Assembly (NCBI GenBank): GCA_003164305.1
Contig: PLSZ01000589.1
Span: forward strand, 1 to 17,186
Direction: 5' to 3'
DNA: 17,186 nt
Source: Acetobacteraceae bacterium
GTDB lineage: Bacteria > Pseudomonadota > Alphaproteobacteria > Acetobacterales > Acetobacteraceae
The notes beneath the pieces are model-generated. The model ran no database searches and was not told the DNA's origin. It saw only the letters and a program-made list of their open reading frames with translations. The translations under genes and the position numbers were made by a program. Numbering within the stretch: the first letter of the stretch is position 1; the number at the start of each line of letters is the position of its first letter. Positions 7,116-15,876 of this stretch are shown here, in pieces.

Positions 7116-7832
7116 ATGATCGATTTCGCCCCCGCCCCGGCGACTTTGCCGCCTGGCCAGCGTGTCTATGCCATCGGCGACGTCCATGGGTGCCTGGATC
7201 GTTTGGCGTCGGTACACGAACAAATCGCGGAGGACCTCGCGACCCGCCCGGTGGATGAGTCGGTGCTGGTGCATTTGGGCGATTATGTGGATCGGGGGCT
7301 CGACAGCGCGCAGGTGATCGACTGGCTCAGCGGCGGCGCGCCTGTCCCGGTGGAGCGGATTGTCAATCTCATGGGTAACCATGAAGATTTGATGCTGCAG
7401 GCGCTGCCCGGCACCGATAAGGAAGCCAACAGTACGTGGCTGGCCAACGGCGGCGCGGATTCATTGCTGAGTTGGGAAATCTCCCGAAAAGTGCCGCCGG
7501 CCGAATGGTCGAACCTGATCCCCGCCGAGCACCAGGCGTTCTTGAGAGAACTGAATACCTGCTTCCGGCTCGGTGGCTATTTTTTCGTGCATGCCGGCAT
7601 TCGGCCGACGGTTCCGCTGGACAAACAAGAAAAACAAGACATGCTGTGGATCCGGGAACCTTTCTTGTCCTGGAAGCATTTGCACGAGGTTGTCGTGGTG
7701 CATGGCCATACCCCGAGGCAAGAACCCGTGGTGCGGCTCAATCGTATCGGAATTGATACGGGCGCGGTTATGGGAGGTGTCCTGACCTGTGTTGTCCTGG
7801 AGGAGGACAAGCTTGGATTCATTCGCGGATAA
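7116..7832 (+). CDS. metallophosphoesterase, serine/threonine protein phosphatase-like
   Basis: This 238-residue protein is a dinuclear-metal phosphatase of the PPP/diadenosine-tetraphosphatase-like group. The motifs appear in order: GDVHG (residues 21-25), GDYVDRG (55-61), GNHED (87-91), FVHAGIRP (157-164) and HGHTP (196-200). Together they supply the metal ligands and the catalytic His/Asp. It has no signal peptide or membrane segment, so it is cytoplasmic. I start at the ATG at 7116; an in-frame start at 7032 would begin inside the MITE-like element and code for a non-conserved leader. The substrate could be a phosphoprotein or a dinucleotide such as Ap4A. It precedes hldE by 91 bases on the same strand, and a shared transcript is possible. 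Confidence 0.9.
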   Translation: MIDFAPAPATLPPGQRVYAIGDVHGCLDRLASVHEQIAEDLATRPVDESVLVHLGDYVDRGLDSAQVIDWLSGGAPVPVERIVNLMGNHEDLMLQALPGTDKEANSTWLANGGADSLLSWEISRKVPPAEWSNLIPAEHQAFLRELNTCFRLGGYFFVHAGIRPTVPLDKQEKQDMLWIREPFLSWKHLHEVVVVHGHTPRQEPVVRLNRIGIDTGAVMGGVLTCVVLEEDKLGFIRG

Positions 7833-7840
7833 GGTTGCCG

Positions 7841-7869
7841 ATTTACCGCCAATTTACCGCTGATTAACA
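7841..7869. repeat. short direct repeats with 11-base period
   Basis: ATTTACCGC occurs at 7841-7849 and 7852-7860, followed at the same spacing by a weaker ATTAACACA. The copies lie one helical turn apart and 60-80 bases before the hldE start, so they could be a regulator site. No regulator is known from the window. Confidence 0.35.
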
Positions 7870-7923
7870 CATCGCTGTCATTTTTCCGCCGTAAGCAACG
7901 CCCGAACCCGATACGGACCCGCC

Positions 7924-9414
7924 ATGAACCAGATATCCTCGACAGGCCCGCTTTCGCCGGACGCTCCCGATCCTGATCTTGAGGCGGCGATCCCGCGGCT
8001 GAGCCACGCCAACGTGCTGATTGTCGGCGACGTGATGCTGGATAAGTCGGTTTATGGCGATGTCACCCGGATCAGCGTCGAAGCGCCGGTGCCGATCCTG
8101 GCGATCGACCGGGAGGTCGCGATGCCCGGCGGCGCCGGCAACGTGCTGCGCAATCTGACCGCTCTGGGCGCCGCGGCGGCGTTCATCACGGTGGTCGGCG
8201 ACGATGAGGCCGGGTCGGCGCTGACCGCGCTGATCGGCGGGCAGGCGAATGTGGAGCCGTGGCTGCTGGTGCAAGGCGGTCGCATCACGACGCAGAAGAC
8301 CCGGTTCATCGCCAAGGGCCATCAGATGTTCCGCGCTGACCGGGAGCAGACGGACCCGATCCATCCTCGGCTCGCCGAGCGGATGGTGCGGATCGCGCTC
8401 GACGCCATGGCGGCGACCTCGGTGACGGTGCTATCGGATTACGGCAAGGGCGTGTTGGGCGGCGATGTGCCCACGCAGTTGCTGGAGGCGGCGCGCGCTT
8501 CCGGGCGAGTTCTGATCGTCGATCCGCGCGGTGTGGATTTCTCCCGCTATGCCGGCGCCGACATCGTCATGCCGAACCGGCCGGAACTGGCCGCCGCGAC
8601 CGGCATGCCGGTGGACACTGAGGCCGCGATTGTCGCCGCCGGTCTGACATTGCGCGATCGGTTTGGTTTCGGCGCGGTCGTGGTGACCCGCGGCAATGAT
8701 GGGATGACCCTGGTGGACGCCGATGGCGTGCGTCACTTCCCGGCCGAAGCCGGCGAAATTTATGATACATCGGGCTGCGGCGACACCGCTCTGGCGACGT
8801 TGGCGGCGGGGGTCGCGGCGAAACTGCCTTTGGCGGTCGCTGTGCGGCTGGCCAACATCGCGGCGGGGGTGGTGGTCGGGAAGGTCGGCTCAGCCGTCGC
8901 GCATCAGGCGGAGTTGCTGGCGGCTGTCTCCCCGGAACGGAGCGCGGTGCGGAAGATCGTCTCCGTGGAGGAAGCGGCGGAACTGGCGGAACGGTGGCGG
9001 CATCGCGGCTGGCGGGTCGGCTTCACCAGCGGTTGCTTCGACCTGCTGCATCCCGGCCATCTGCATCTGCTGGACTCCGGACGGGCGCGGTGCGATCGGC
9101 TGATCGTGGGTTTGAACTCGGATCGTGGCGCGCGGCGGGTGAAGGGGCCGATGCGGCGGGCGCAACCGCAGGAGGCGCGCGCGGCGATCCTGGCAAGCCT
9201 GGCCTCGGTGGACCTGGTCTGCGTGTTCGATGAGGACACGCCTGAGCGGCTGATCCGCGCCATTCGGCCGGACGTACTGATCACCGGCGGCGCGGATGGT
9301 GTCGATGAAGGGTTCGGAGCCGATCTGGTGCGCGAATGGGGCGGGAAAGTCACCGTCGCTGACCTGCTGCCAGGTCACTCGACGCAGGCCACACTGGAGC
9401 GCATTCGGGGGTAG
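7924..9414 (+). CDS. hldE: bifunctional heptose-7-phosphate kinase / heptose-1-phosphate adenylyltransferase
   Basis: This 496-residue cytoplasmic enzyme carries out two steps in making ADP-heptose for the LPS inner core. The N-terminal PfkB-type kinase (about residues 28-335) phosphorylates D-glycero-beta-D-manno-heptose 7-phosphate to the 1,7-bisphosphate. It shows VLIVGDVMLDK (31-41), MPGGAGNVL (67-75) and the catalytic loop DTSGCGDT (281-288). The C-terminal cytidylyltransferase-like domain (about 365-496) adds AMP to heptose 1-phosphate. It carries GCFDLLHPGH (370-379, HxGH motif), VGLNSD (395-400) and an STQATLERIR tail matching the usual STT-IIERIR end. The length is normal for HldE. 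No gmhA, gmhB or hldD is adjacent. The kinase loop has Cys where most PfkB members have Ala (GAGD), but the Asp is kept. Confidence 0.95.
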   Translation: MNQISSTGPLSPDAPDPDLEAAIPRLSHANVLIVGDVMLDKSVYGDVTRISVEAPVPILAIDREVAMPGGAGNVLRNLTALGAAAAFITVVGDDEAGSALTALIGGQANVEPWLLVQGGRITTQKTRFIAKGHQMFRADREQTDPIHPRLAERMVRIALDAMAATSVTVLSDYGKGVLGGDVPTQLLEAARASGRVLIVDPRGVDFSRYAGADIVMPNRPELAAATGMPVDTEAAIVAAGLTLRDRFGFGAVVVTRGNDGMTLVDADGVRHFPAEAGEIYDTSGCGDTALATLAAGVAAKLPLAVAVRLANIAAGVVVGKVGSAVAHQAELLAAVSPERSAVRKIVSVEEAAELAERWRHRGWRVGFTSGCFDLLHPGHLHLLDSGRARCDRLIVGLNSDRGARRVKGPMRRAQPQEARAAILASLASVDLVCVFDEDTPERLIRAIRPDVLITGGADGVDEGFGADLVREWGGKVTVADLLPGHSTQATLERIRG

Positions 9415-9415
9415 G

Positions 9416-9446
9416 GCTGGTGCCTCCCGGGGTATCCCCGACCAGC
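9416..9446 (+). terminator. possible terminator stem after hldE
   Basis: GCTGGT (9416-9421) pairs with ACCAGC (9441-9446), and inside it CGGGG (9428-9432) pairs with CCCCG (9436-9440) around TAT. Together they make an 11-bp stem with a six-base bulge starting two bases after the hldE stop. There is no T-tract after it, so intrinsic termination is uncertain. Confidence 0.35.
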
Positions 9447-9454
9447 GTCCCCGT

Positions 9455-9484
9455 CATTCCCCCGCGACTCATTCCCCCGCGACG
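9455..9484. repeat. 15-bp tandem repeat, two copies
   Basis: CATTCCCCCGCGACT (9455-9469) is followed directly by CATTCCCCCGCGACG (9470-9484), differing only at the last base. It lies in the gap between hldE and metW. Confidence 0.7.
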
Positions 9485-9493
9485 CGATCCCCA

Positions 9494-9523
9494 GTCATGG
9501 TCTGGCTCGAGCCGGACCATGAC
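9494..9523. repeat. 30-base palindrome between convergent genes
   Basis: Arms GTCATGGTC (9494-9502) and GACCATGAC (9515-9523) enclose a GGCTCGAGCC core (9504-9513). One mismatched pair (T9503/G9514) would be a wobble in RNA. It shares the GTCAT..TC.GGCTCG frame with the other palindromes in the window but has different stem bases. It lies between convergent hldE and metW and could fold on either transcript. Confidence 0.75.
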
Positions 9524-9648
9524 AGAGGGCGCCGGCCGCGATCAGGGGTCGGCACACGACGGAGGAGCGGACCACAACGGAACGCCGCCGGCCAGCGGCC
9601 AGGAGCTCGTCAGGGGCGAGTTCGTCCCGAAGAGTGCCATCACGCTCC

Positions 9649-10287
9649 TCACGCGCGGCGTAGCACGAACAACCCCTGCTCGCCGAACATATTGGCGAGG
9701 CGCGGCGCGCGGCGCCATGGTCCCCGGCGCCCTTCATCATCGGCGGCGAGCCATTGTTCGACCACGTAATTCTCCTCCTCGCACAGCACGAAAAAGTCAC
9801 GAATCGTGCAAGGATGAATATTCGGGGTTTCGTACCAGTGGCGTGACCAGGTCGCCGTCATTGGCATCCGCCCGGTCCACAGCAACTGCCAGCGCAGCCG
9901 CCAATGACCGAAATTTGGAAAACTCACCACGGCCCGCGTGCCGATGCGCAGCATCTGCGCCAGCACCAGGCGAGGCTGCTCGACCGCCTGCAAGGTCCGT
10001 GACAGCACCACGTAATCGAACGCGTGGTCGGGGTAGTGCGCGAGGTCGGTGTCCGCGTCACCATGCATCACCGGCAACCCGTGCGCGACCGCCTGCGTGA
10101 CCTGCACCATGTCGATCTCGATGCCGCGGGCGTCGCAGCCTTTTTCCTGATACAACCGCTCGATCAGCGTGCCGTCGCCGCAACCGATATCCAAAACCCT
10201 CGAGCCAGGCTTGATCATTTCCGCGATCAGCGCGAGGTCCAGGCGCATGTTCTTCGCCACGAAACGAACTGGATCGTGCGTGCTCAT
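9649..10287 (-). CDS. metW: methionine biosynthesis protein MetW, SAM-methyltransferase fold
   Basis: This 212-residue class I methyltransferase-fold protein matches MetW closely. It has motif [11 protein letters not shown] (residues 31-40), the acidic strand end GIEID (55-59), HGDADTDL (75-82), [11 protein letters not shown] (91-101), [12 protein letters not shown] (121-132) and [15 protein letters not shown] (151-165). MetW assists homoserine O-acyltransferase MetX in methionine synthesis and is usually encoded right after metX; here metX is absent. Instead the start overlaps the prfA stop as ATGA (10287-10284), making it the third gene of a coupled hisS-prfA-metW group. It has no NPPY motif, so it is not the release-factor methyltransferase PrmC that often follows prfA. 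Confidence 0.92.
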   Translation of the reverse strand: MSTHDPVRFVAKNMRLDLALIAEMIKPGSRVLDIGCGDGTLIERLYQEKGCDARGIEIDMVQVTQAVAHGLPVMHGDADTDLAHYPDHAFDYVVLSRTLQAVEQPRLVLAQMLRIGTRAVVSFPNFGHWRLRWQLLWTGRMPMTATWSRHWYETPNIHPCTIRDFFVLCEEENYVVEQWLAADDEGRRGPWRRAPRLANMFGEQGLFVLRRA

Positions 10288-11339
10288 TCTTGCGCCGCCA
10301 GGCGCGCCGCCTGATCCTCGGCGGTCAGGGCGTCGATGAATTCATCCAGTTCGCCCATCATCACGCGATCGATTTTGTACAGCGTCAGGTTGATCCGGTG
10401 GTCGGTCACCCGGCCTTGCGGAAAATTATACGTTCTGATCCGCTCGCTGCGATCCCCTGTCCCTACCTGAGACTTTCGGTCCGCCGCGCGGGTGGCGTGC
10501 AACGACGCGCGCTGCTGCTCATACATTCTGGCGCGCAGGATTTTCATCGCCTTGTCGCGGTTCTTGTGCTGGCTGCGTTCCTCCTGCATCGCGACCACGA
10601 TGCCGGTGGGCAAATGCGTGATCCGCACGGCGCTTTCCGTCTTGTTCACATGCTGGCCGCCGGCACCCGACGCGCGATAGACGTCGATGCGCAAATCGCC
10701 CTCGTCGATCTTCACATCGACTTCCTCCGCTTCCGGCAGCACCGCGACCGTGACCGTCGAGGTGTGAATGCGTCCCTGACTCTCCGTCGCCGGCACGCGC
10801 TGCACGCGATGCACGCCCGACTCGTATTTCAAACGCGCGAAAACGTTACGGCCGGTGATTTCCGCGGTGGCGTCCTTCAACCCCCCCAGACCGGTGTCGC
10901 CGTATTCCAGAATCTCGAAGCGCCAACCGCGACCTTCGGCGTATTTCTGGTACATGCCGAACAGTTCGGCGGCGAACAAACCCGCTTCGTCGCCGCCCGC
11001 CGCGGGCCGGATTTCCAAAATCGCCGAGCGCGCGTCCGCCTCATCCTTCGGCAGCAACGCCAGTTGAATCTCGTGTTCCAGCCCGGGGATCTTGTCCTTG
11101 AGTTCGAACAGTTCCGCTTCGGCGAGTTCGCGCATTTCCGGATCGTCCAGCAACTTGCTGGCATCCTGCCTCGCCCGCTCCGCCTCCCGCAGTTCGCCGA
11201 TCCGCGCCACCACAGGTTCAATGTCGAAAAGTTCCTTGGAGGCTTTGACGTAAGCTTCGCCGGACACGCCTTCGGACAGCATCGCGCGCAACTCATCCGC
11301 GCGGGCGGCGATCCGGTCGAGTTTCAGCGCCAGGTTCAT
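10284..11339 (-). CDS. prfA: peptide chain release factor 1
   Basis: This 351-residue class I release factor recognises UAA and UAG at the ribosomal A site and triggers peptide release. The codon-recognition tripeptide of RF1, PAT, is at residues 183-185 within [18 protein letters not shown]. The catalytic GGQ is at 227-229 in [19 protein letters not shown]. An RF1-type N-terminal helical domain (1-105) and the [17 protein letters not shown] block (299-315) are intact. The length is close to the 360 residues of E. coli RF1, so it appears functional. The ATG overlaps the hisS stop by four bases (ATGA, 11339-11336) and its own stop overlaps the metW start the same way, indicating a tightly coupled operon. 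Confidence 0.98.
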   Translation of the reverse strand: MNLALKLDRIAARADELRAMLSEGVSGEAYVKASKELFDIEPVVARIGELREAERARQDASKLLDDPEMRELAEAELFELKDKIPGLEHEIQLALLPKDEADARSAILEIRPAAGGDEAGLFAAELFGMYQKYAEGRGWRFEILEYGDTGLGGLKDATAEITGRNVFARLKYESGVHRVQRVPATESQGRIHTSTVTVAVLPEAEEVDVKIDEGDLRIDVYRASGAGGQHVNKTESAVRITHLPTGIVVAMQEERSQHKNRDKAMKILRARMYEQQRASLHATRAADRKSQVGTGDRSERIRTYNFPQGRVTDHRINLTLYKIDRVMMGELDEFIDALTAEDQAARLAAQE

Positions 11340-12571
11340 GTCAGATAAGCGGCGATGTCCGGCAAGTTCACCGCCTCCTGCTGACCCGTGCGCAGATCCT
11401 TCACCTGCGCCACGCCTTGCGCCAGATCGTCGGCACCGAGGATCACGGCCGCGCGGGCCTCGATCTTGTTGGCGCGTTCCATGCGGCGGCGCAGGTTGCC
11501 GCGATACGCCATCTCGGCGCGAAGCCCGGCGGAGCGAAGCGAGCGCAGGATCTCGATCGCCGCCGCTTCCGCCTCATCGCCGATCGGCACCACGGCGATC
11601 GGCGCCATGCCGGCGGGTGTCGCGTCCAGCAGCATCGCCAGCCGCTCCACCCCGGCGGCCAAACCCACGGCGGGCGTTGGCGGGCCGCCCATCTCGGCGA
11701 CCAGGCCGTCGTAGCGGCCGCCCGCCATCACGGTGCCTTGCGCGCCCAGTTTGGAGGTGACGAACTCGAAGGCGGTGTGACCGTAGTAGTCGAGGCCGCG
11801 GACGATGCGGGGGTTCTCTCGGAACGGCACGCCGAAGCGGGACAAATGCTCCCGCACCTTGCCGTAGAAGGCGGCGGCTTCGGGCGACAGATGCGGCCAG
11901 ATTTTTGGCGCGCTTTCGATGATCGCGCGCTCCCGCTCATCCTTGCTGTCCAGGATGCGCATCGGATTGCGCTCCAGCCGCACCAGGCTGTCTTTCGACA
12001 AGGCATCCTTGTTGGCGGTGAAGTAAGCGACCAACGCCTCCCGGTAGGCGGCGCGGCTGGCGGCATCGCCCAGGGTGTTAAGCTCCAGCATCGTGTCGGC
12101 ATCGACGCTGAGGGCTTTCAGGATGTCCCAGCCACAGGCAATCACCTCCGCGTCCGCCAGCGGCTCGGATGGCCCGATCAGTTCGATATCGATCTGGTGG
12201 AACTGCCGGTAGCGGCCCTTCTGAGGCCGTTCGTAGCGGAACATAGGGCCGGTGCAGAACACTTTTCGGGGCAACGACTGAGTGAGGCCGTTGGTCACCA
12301 AAGCACGGCAAATCCCGGCGGTGGCCTCGGGCCGGAGGGTGATCGAATCGCCACCGCGATCGTCGAACGTGTACATCTCCTTGGTCACCACATCCGACGT
12401 CTCCCCGAGCGTGCGGGAGAACACGCGGGTGTCCTCGAAGATCGGCGTGATCCATTCCTCGAAGCCGTAAACGGCGGCGACGCGGCGCGCGGTCTCAACG
12501 ACGTGGTGGTGACGGCGCTGATCTTCGCCGATCAGGTCATGGGTGCCGCGGGCGGGTTGCAGATCGGTCAC
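11336..12571 (-). CDS. hisS: histidyl-tRNA synthetase
   Basis: This 411-residue class II aminoacyl-tRNA synthetase charges tRNA-His. It carries [14 protein letters not shown] (residues 78-91), motif 2 [16 protein letters not shown] (111-126), the histidine-binding [13 protein letters not shown] (258-270), [14 protein letters not shown] (283-296), motif 3 [15 protein letters not shown] (301-315) and a C-terminal anticodon-binding domain (about 325-411). I chose the GTG at 12571-12569: it gives the standard [15 protein letters not shown] opening, has AAAGG about seven bases upstream, and the total length is normal. The open frame continues far upstream but the extra residues match nothing. It is the first gene of the hisS-prfA-metW group, and an AT-rich TATTAT (12646-12641) could be part of its promoter. 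Confidence 0.97.
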   Translation of the reverse strand: MTDLQPARGTHDLIGEDQRRHHHVVETARRVAAVYGFEEWITPIFEDTRVFSRTLGETSDVVTKEMYTFDDRGGDSITLRPEATAGICRALVTNGLTQSLPRKVFCTGPMFRYERPQKGRYRQFHQIDIELIGPSEPLADAEVIACGWDILKALSVDADTMLELNTLGDAASRAAYREALVAYFTANKDALSKDSLVRLERNPMRILDSKDERERAIIESAPKIWPHLSPEAAAFYGKVREHLSRFGVPFRENPRIVRGLDYYGHTAFEFVTSKLGAQGTVMAGGRYDGLVAEMGGPPTPAVGLAAGVERLAMLLDATPAGMAPIAVVPIGDEAEAAAIEILRSLRSAGLRAEMAYRGNLRRRMERANKIEARAAVILGADDLAQGVAQVKDLRTGQQEAVNLPDIAAYLT

Positions 12572-12693
12572 GAAAGGGCCTTTTGGAAATGGGGGACGCG
12601 CGGATATCAGACCTTGGGCGTCCGGCTCAAGCACCTTGATATAATACGCGGCGGCGATGAACCATACCGGGCCGCGAAACACCGGGCCGCCAT

Positions 12694-13845
12694 TCAAAGC
12701 CGCGGCGCCCCCTCGGCGATGATCTGGGCGCGCAACGCGTCCACCTCGCCGCCAATCCTGGGAAGGTCGTAGCGCGCCGCGCGCTGCCGTCCCGCTTCCG
12801 CCAACGCGGCCAGTCGTTTTGGGTCGGCGCCCAACGAACGAATCGCCTCGGCGAGGCCGTCGGCGTCCGCGTAGATGACCGCGTCGCCACCGATTTCCGC
12901 CAAGGCTCCCCCGGGCGAGCAAATCACCGCCGCCCCGTTCGCCATCGCCTCCAACGCCATCCGTCCGCCTGGCTCGGGATCGCGGCTGGGGATCACCACG
13001 ATGGCCGCCCGGGCCATCGCCGCCATGACGTCCGGATGATCGCGATATCCCATCATTGAAATGCTGGCCGGCTCGGCGGTTGCCTGTAGTAACCGGACGA
13101 ACGGTGTTTCCGGGCTTTTGACCCTGTGCTCGGCGCCGCCAATGATCTCCGCTCGCCAGCCCGGTAACGCGGCCAGAGCGGAGGTGCACGCGGTCACGAA
13201 CAAATCGGCGCCTTTTTCCGCGGTCAACCGTCCGGCGAACAAGATCAGCCGGATCCGCCGTTTCGCCCGAGGAATTCCAACTGCGTCGACCGGGTTCGCC
13301 GACGACTTCAGGCTCGCGAAATCCACGCCCGGCGGCACGACCGCGGGCATGCGCTCCGGCGCGGGCGACACACCTTCCAGATAGCGGTCGCGCAGCCATT
13401 CCGACACGGCCACGATCCGCGCCAGCCGGCTGAACAGCAGCGCGCGGCGGGTTGGGGTGCGGGTCAATCGGCTCGCGGCCGGCACGTCGTGCATGATCAG
13501 AACCACCGGCACGGTCGGGAACGCGCGTTGCAGCCACAGGGCGATCAGCGGGTCGGCGTGCACCTCGATCAACGCGGGCCGCAGCATGCGGAGCGGGTAG
13601 AGCAAGCCAAAAGCGTAGCGTGCCCGGAATGGTCCAGGAACATAGAAAGGCGGCTTGACGAGGCGGAACGTGACGTCGAGGAACACCGGGCCGGTTTGCC
13701 GGCCGCCGAACACGACCGTGCGAAAGCCGCTCGCCACGAGCGCCAGATGGCGGACCGTCAGCCCGATGCCGCGCGCGCGCCGCGGGCCAAATCCTTCCCG
13801 CGGCGGCAATATCACGGCGATGGTGGGGGGTACGGCGGCGGACAT
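12694..13845 (-). CDS. glycosyltransferase family 4 protein
   Basis: This 383-residue GT-B glycosyltransferase has no membrane segments and probably acts at the inner face of the membrane. The N-terminal Rossmann half covers about residues 8-190. The C-terminal GT4 half (about 198-383) contains [16 protein letters not shown] (201-216), the EX7E pair E291/E299 in [18 protein letters not shown], and [16 protein letters not shown] (310-325). The donor and acceptor are not visible; LPS core or exopolysaccharide are reasonable guesses. It is transcribed divergently from opgH with a 119-base gap and lies 122 bases upstream of hisS on the same strand, so it may read into the hisS group, although hisS probably has its own promoter. 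Confidence 0.9.
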   Translation of the reverse strand: MSAAVPPTIAVILPPREGFGPRRARGIGLTVRHLALVASGFRTVVFGGRQTGPVFLDVTFRLVKPPFYVPGPFRARYAFGLLYPLRMLRPALIEVHADPLIALWLQRAFPTVPVVLIMHDVPAASRLTRTPTRRALLFSRLARIVAVSEWLRDRYLEGVSPAPERMPAVVPPGVDFASLKSSANPVDAVGIPRAKRRIRLILFAGRLTAEKGADLFVTACTSALAALPGWRAEIIGGAEHRVKSPETPFVRLLQATAEPASISMMGYRDHPDVMAAMARAAIVVIPSRDPEPGGRMALEAMANGAAVICSPGGALAEIGGDAVIYADADGLAEAIRSLGADPKRLAALAEAGRQRAARYDLPRIGGEVDALRAQIIAEGAPRL

Positions 13846-13953
13846 CCGCGACCGCTATAACGCGCGAGCCAGGGGTGCGCCATAACAGCCTGGTGACGGT
13901 TATCCCGATGCGATATTTGGCTGGCCGCCGCACCGGGGCCAGGGCGTCAAATC

Positions 13954-13959
13954 GGAGGG
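13954..13959 (+). promoter_or_regulatory. Shine-Dalgarno deciding the opgH start
   Basis: GGAGGG lies five bases before the ATG at 13965. It selects this start over an in-frame ATG at 13875, which has no ribosome site. Confidence 0.7.
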
Positions 13960-13964
13960 ACAGG

Positions 13965-15857
13965 ATGTCGGAGGCGGCGCTGATCCGTGGCGGACATGGA
14001 GAGGGGGCCGCGGCGCCCTGGCGCGTACTGAGCGTTGTTGGGCTGGTGCTGGTGGCGTGTGTGTGCCTCGCGACGGCGATGTTTCTGACATTGGCTCCCG
14101 GAGGTTGGACGGTCGCCAAGGCGGTGATGTTGCTGAGTTGTCTCGGCGCCGCGCCCTGGGTCGGGTTCTGCGCCGCCAACGGGGTGATTGGATTTTTCCT
14201 TCGCCTGCCTCGTCCGGCGGTGCCGCCTGTTGAGCGGTTCGACGGGGCAGTGCCCTGCTCGCATCAGAATAAGGCCGGCGAAAGCGAGAACTTCCCCCCA
14301 GGCGTCATCCTCGGGCTCGACCCGAGGATCGGCCGGCCCAGACACCGTGTTCGACTTTTGACCTCTTTGGCGTGTCGAGAATTCCTCGGGTCGAGCCCGA
14401 GGATGACGGGACGACTCAAACATTCCCACCCGGTGGCTTATCCTGACGTCTGTGGGGCAGCGACGCGCACCGCGATCGCCGTCACGGTGCGCAATGAGGA
14501 TATGGCGGCTGTTTTGCCTCCCTTACGACGTCTGTTGGATGGATTGGACGCGGCCGAGCCCGGCGGCGCGTTCGCGCTGTTCGTGCTGTCCGATACCAAC
14601 GACCCCGCGCTGGCCATGACTGAGGAGCAATCCGTCGCCGCGTTCCGGGCGTCCGACCCTCGGCCTGACCGGGTGCATTACCGCCGCCGCGCCAATAACC
14701 GCGGCTTCAAGGCCGGCAATATCATGGATTTCCTGGACCATGAGGGCCGCGATTTTGAGCTGATGCTGATCCTGGACGCCGATTCCGAGATGACCGCGAC
14801 CGCCGTGCTACGGCTGGTCGGCGCCATGCGCCGGGAATCGTCTTTGGGTATCATTCAGCACCTGACCGTCGGCTTGCCCGCGTCCTCCGCCTTCCCCCGC
14901 CTGTTTCAATTCGGCATGCGCGCGGGCATGCGCACCTGGGCCACCGCTCTGGCCTGGTGGCAGGACGATTCCTGCGTCTACTGGGGACACAACGCCGTCA
15001 TCCGCATCGCGCCGTTCCGGGCCCATTGCCGCCTGCCGCCGCTGCCCAACGGCGACCCCATCCTGTCGCACGACCAGATCGAGGCGGCGATCCTGCGCGG
15101 CGCCGGCTGGCGTATTCGCCTGCTGCCCGAGGAGGATGGCTCGTACGAAGCCAATCCGCCGGCTCTGCCCGAGTTCATGCGCCGGGAGTTGCGCTGGCTG
15201 GCGGGCAATTTCGAATATCGGCACTTGCTGCGGTTGCCGGGGCTGCGCCCCATGGGGCGCTGGCAGTTGATCCAGGCGATCCTGCTGTTCGGCTGCACCC
15301 CGTTCTACTTCGCGTTTCTGCTCGCCGCCGCATGGGCTGCCGCGACGGACCGGTTGTCCGGGTTTCCATTCGGCCCCGCGTTGGCGGCGACGCTGATCTG
15401 GGCTGGCGGACTATACGCACCGAAGCTGCTCGGCTACCTGGAGGTGTTGCTGCCGCGTGCGAAACGCTCGCTTTATGGCGGGGCCGCGCGTGTGTTGAGC
15501 GGGATCGCGTTGGAGATCGTGTTCACGCTGTTGCTCGACGCCATCAACGTCTGGGCCAAGACGTTCGCCATGCTGCGCATCGCGCTTGGGTTACGCGCGC
15601 GGTGGACGCCGCAGAACCGCGCCGATCGCGGCGTTTCCTGGACGGAGGCGACGCGTCTGTTATGGCCGCAAACGCTACTGGGTGTCGCCGTTTTCGCATG
15701 CTTCGCGCAAGCCGGTTGGACCGCCGTGATCTGGGCTGCCCCGTTCGCGCTCGGATTGCCGTTGGCGATCCCGTTTTGTGTCGTCACCGCCGATCCCGCG
15801 GTCAGCGCCTGGCTCCGGCGCGCCCGCCTCGCCGCGATCCCCGAGGAACTGGGCTGA
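13965..15857 (+). CDS. opgH: glucans biosynthesis glucosyltransferase H
   Basis: This 630-residue inner-membrane GT2 enzyme makes the beta-glucan backbone of osmoregulated periplasmic glucans from UDP-glucose. Two N-terminal helices (about residues 20-45 and 50-80) precede a cytoplasmic catalytic domain: [11 protein letters not shown] (169-179), FVLSDTNDP (206-214), [18 protein letters not shown] (239-256), the metal-binding LILDADSE (268-275), [15 protein letters not shown] (337-351), [10 protein letters not shown] (366-375) and [10 protein letters not shown] (406-415). Several further helices follow (about 432-600). Unusually, residues 113-148 are encoded by a palindromic repeat (14303-14408) that keeps the frame and lies between helix 2 and the catalytic core. 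The usual partner opgG is absent. A strong ribosome site fixes the start. Confidence 0.92.
   Translation: MSEAALIRGGHGEGAAAPWRVLSVVGLVLVACVCLATAMFLTLAPGGWTVAKAVMLLSCLGAAPWVGFCAANGVIGFFLRLPRPAVPPVERFDGAVPCSHQNKAGESENFPPGVILGLDPRIGRPRHRVRLLTSLACREFLGSSPRMTGRLKHSHPVAYPDVCGAATRTAIAVTVRNEDMAAVLPPLRRLLDGLDAAEPGGAFALFVLSDTNDPALAMTEEQSVAAFRASDPRPDRVHYRRRANNRGFKAGNIMDFLDHEGRDFELMLILDADSEMTATAVLRLVGAMRRESSLGIIQHLTVGLPASSAFPRLFQFGMRAGMRTWATALAWWQDDSCVYWGHNAVIRIAPFRAHCRLPPLPNGDPILSHDQIEAAILRGAGWRIRLLPEEDGSYEANPPALPEFMRRELRWLAGNFEYRHLLRLPGLRPMGRWQLIQAILLFGCTPFYFAFLLAAAWAAATDRLSGFPFGPALAATLIWAGGLYAPKLLGYLEVLLPRAKRSLYGGAARVLSGIALEIVFTLLLDAINVWAKTFAMLRIALGLRARWTPQNRADRGVSWTEATRLLWPQTLLGVAVFACFAQAGWTAVIWAAPFALGLPLAIPFCVVTADPAVSAWLRRARLAAIPEELG
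14303..14408. repeat. palindromic repeat element inserted in frame in opgH
   Basis: Bases 14303-14327 and 14384-14408 are perfect 25-bp inverted repeats, separated by 56 bases. Each arm is itself a hairpin: ATCCTCGGG/CCCGAGGAT at 14307-14315 and 14321-14329, and CCTCGGG/CCCGAGG at 14384-14390 and 14396-14402. Translation through the element gives [10 protein letters not shown] and [10 protein letters not shown], peptide hallmarks of this palindrome in alphaproteobacteria. The reading frame stays open across it. The exact element ends are not clear, and I found no convincing target duplication. Confidence 0.85.
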
Positions 15858-15876
15858 TCCGGTGGATCCTCGCGCC

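Noticed and set aside
10290..11348. Plus-strand open frame antisense to prfA (352 codons)
   Set aside because: prfA is complete with PAT and GGQ motifs; the antisense frame is its shadow.
12640..12645. A perfect TATAAT on the plus strand
   Set aside because: There is no -35 at a suitable distance and no plus-strand gene downstream. The AT-rich patch more likely serves the minus-strand hisS promoter.
11336..14179. A very long open frame on the minus strand (947 codons) that includes hisS
   Set aside because: Only the part from 12571 is HisS. The rest runs over the GT4 gene in another frame and antisense to opgH, with low-complexity Arg/Pro-rich translation, a common artefact of GC-rich DNA.
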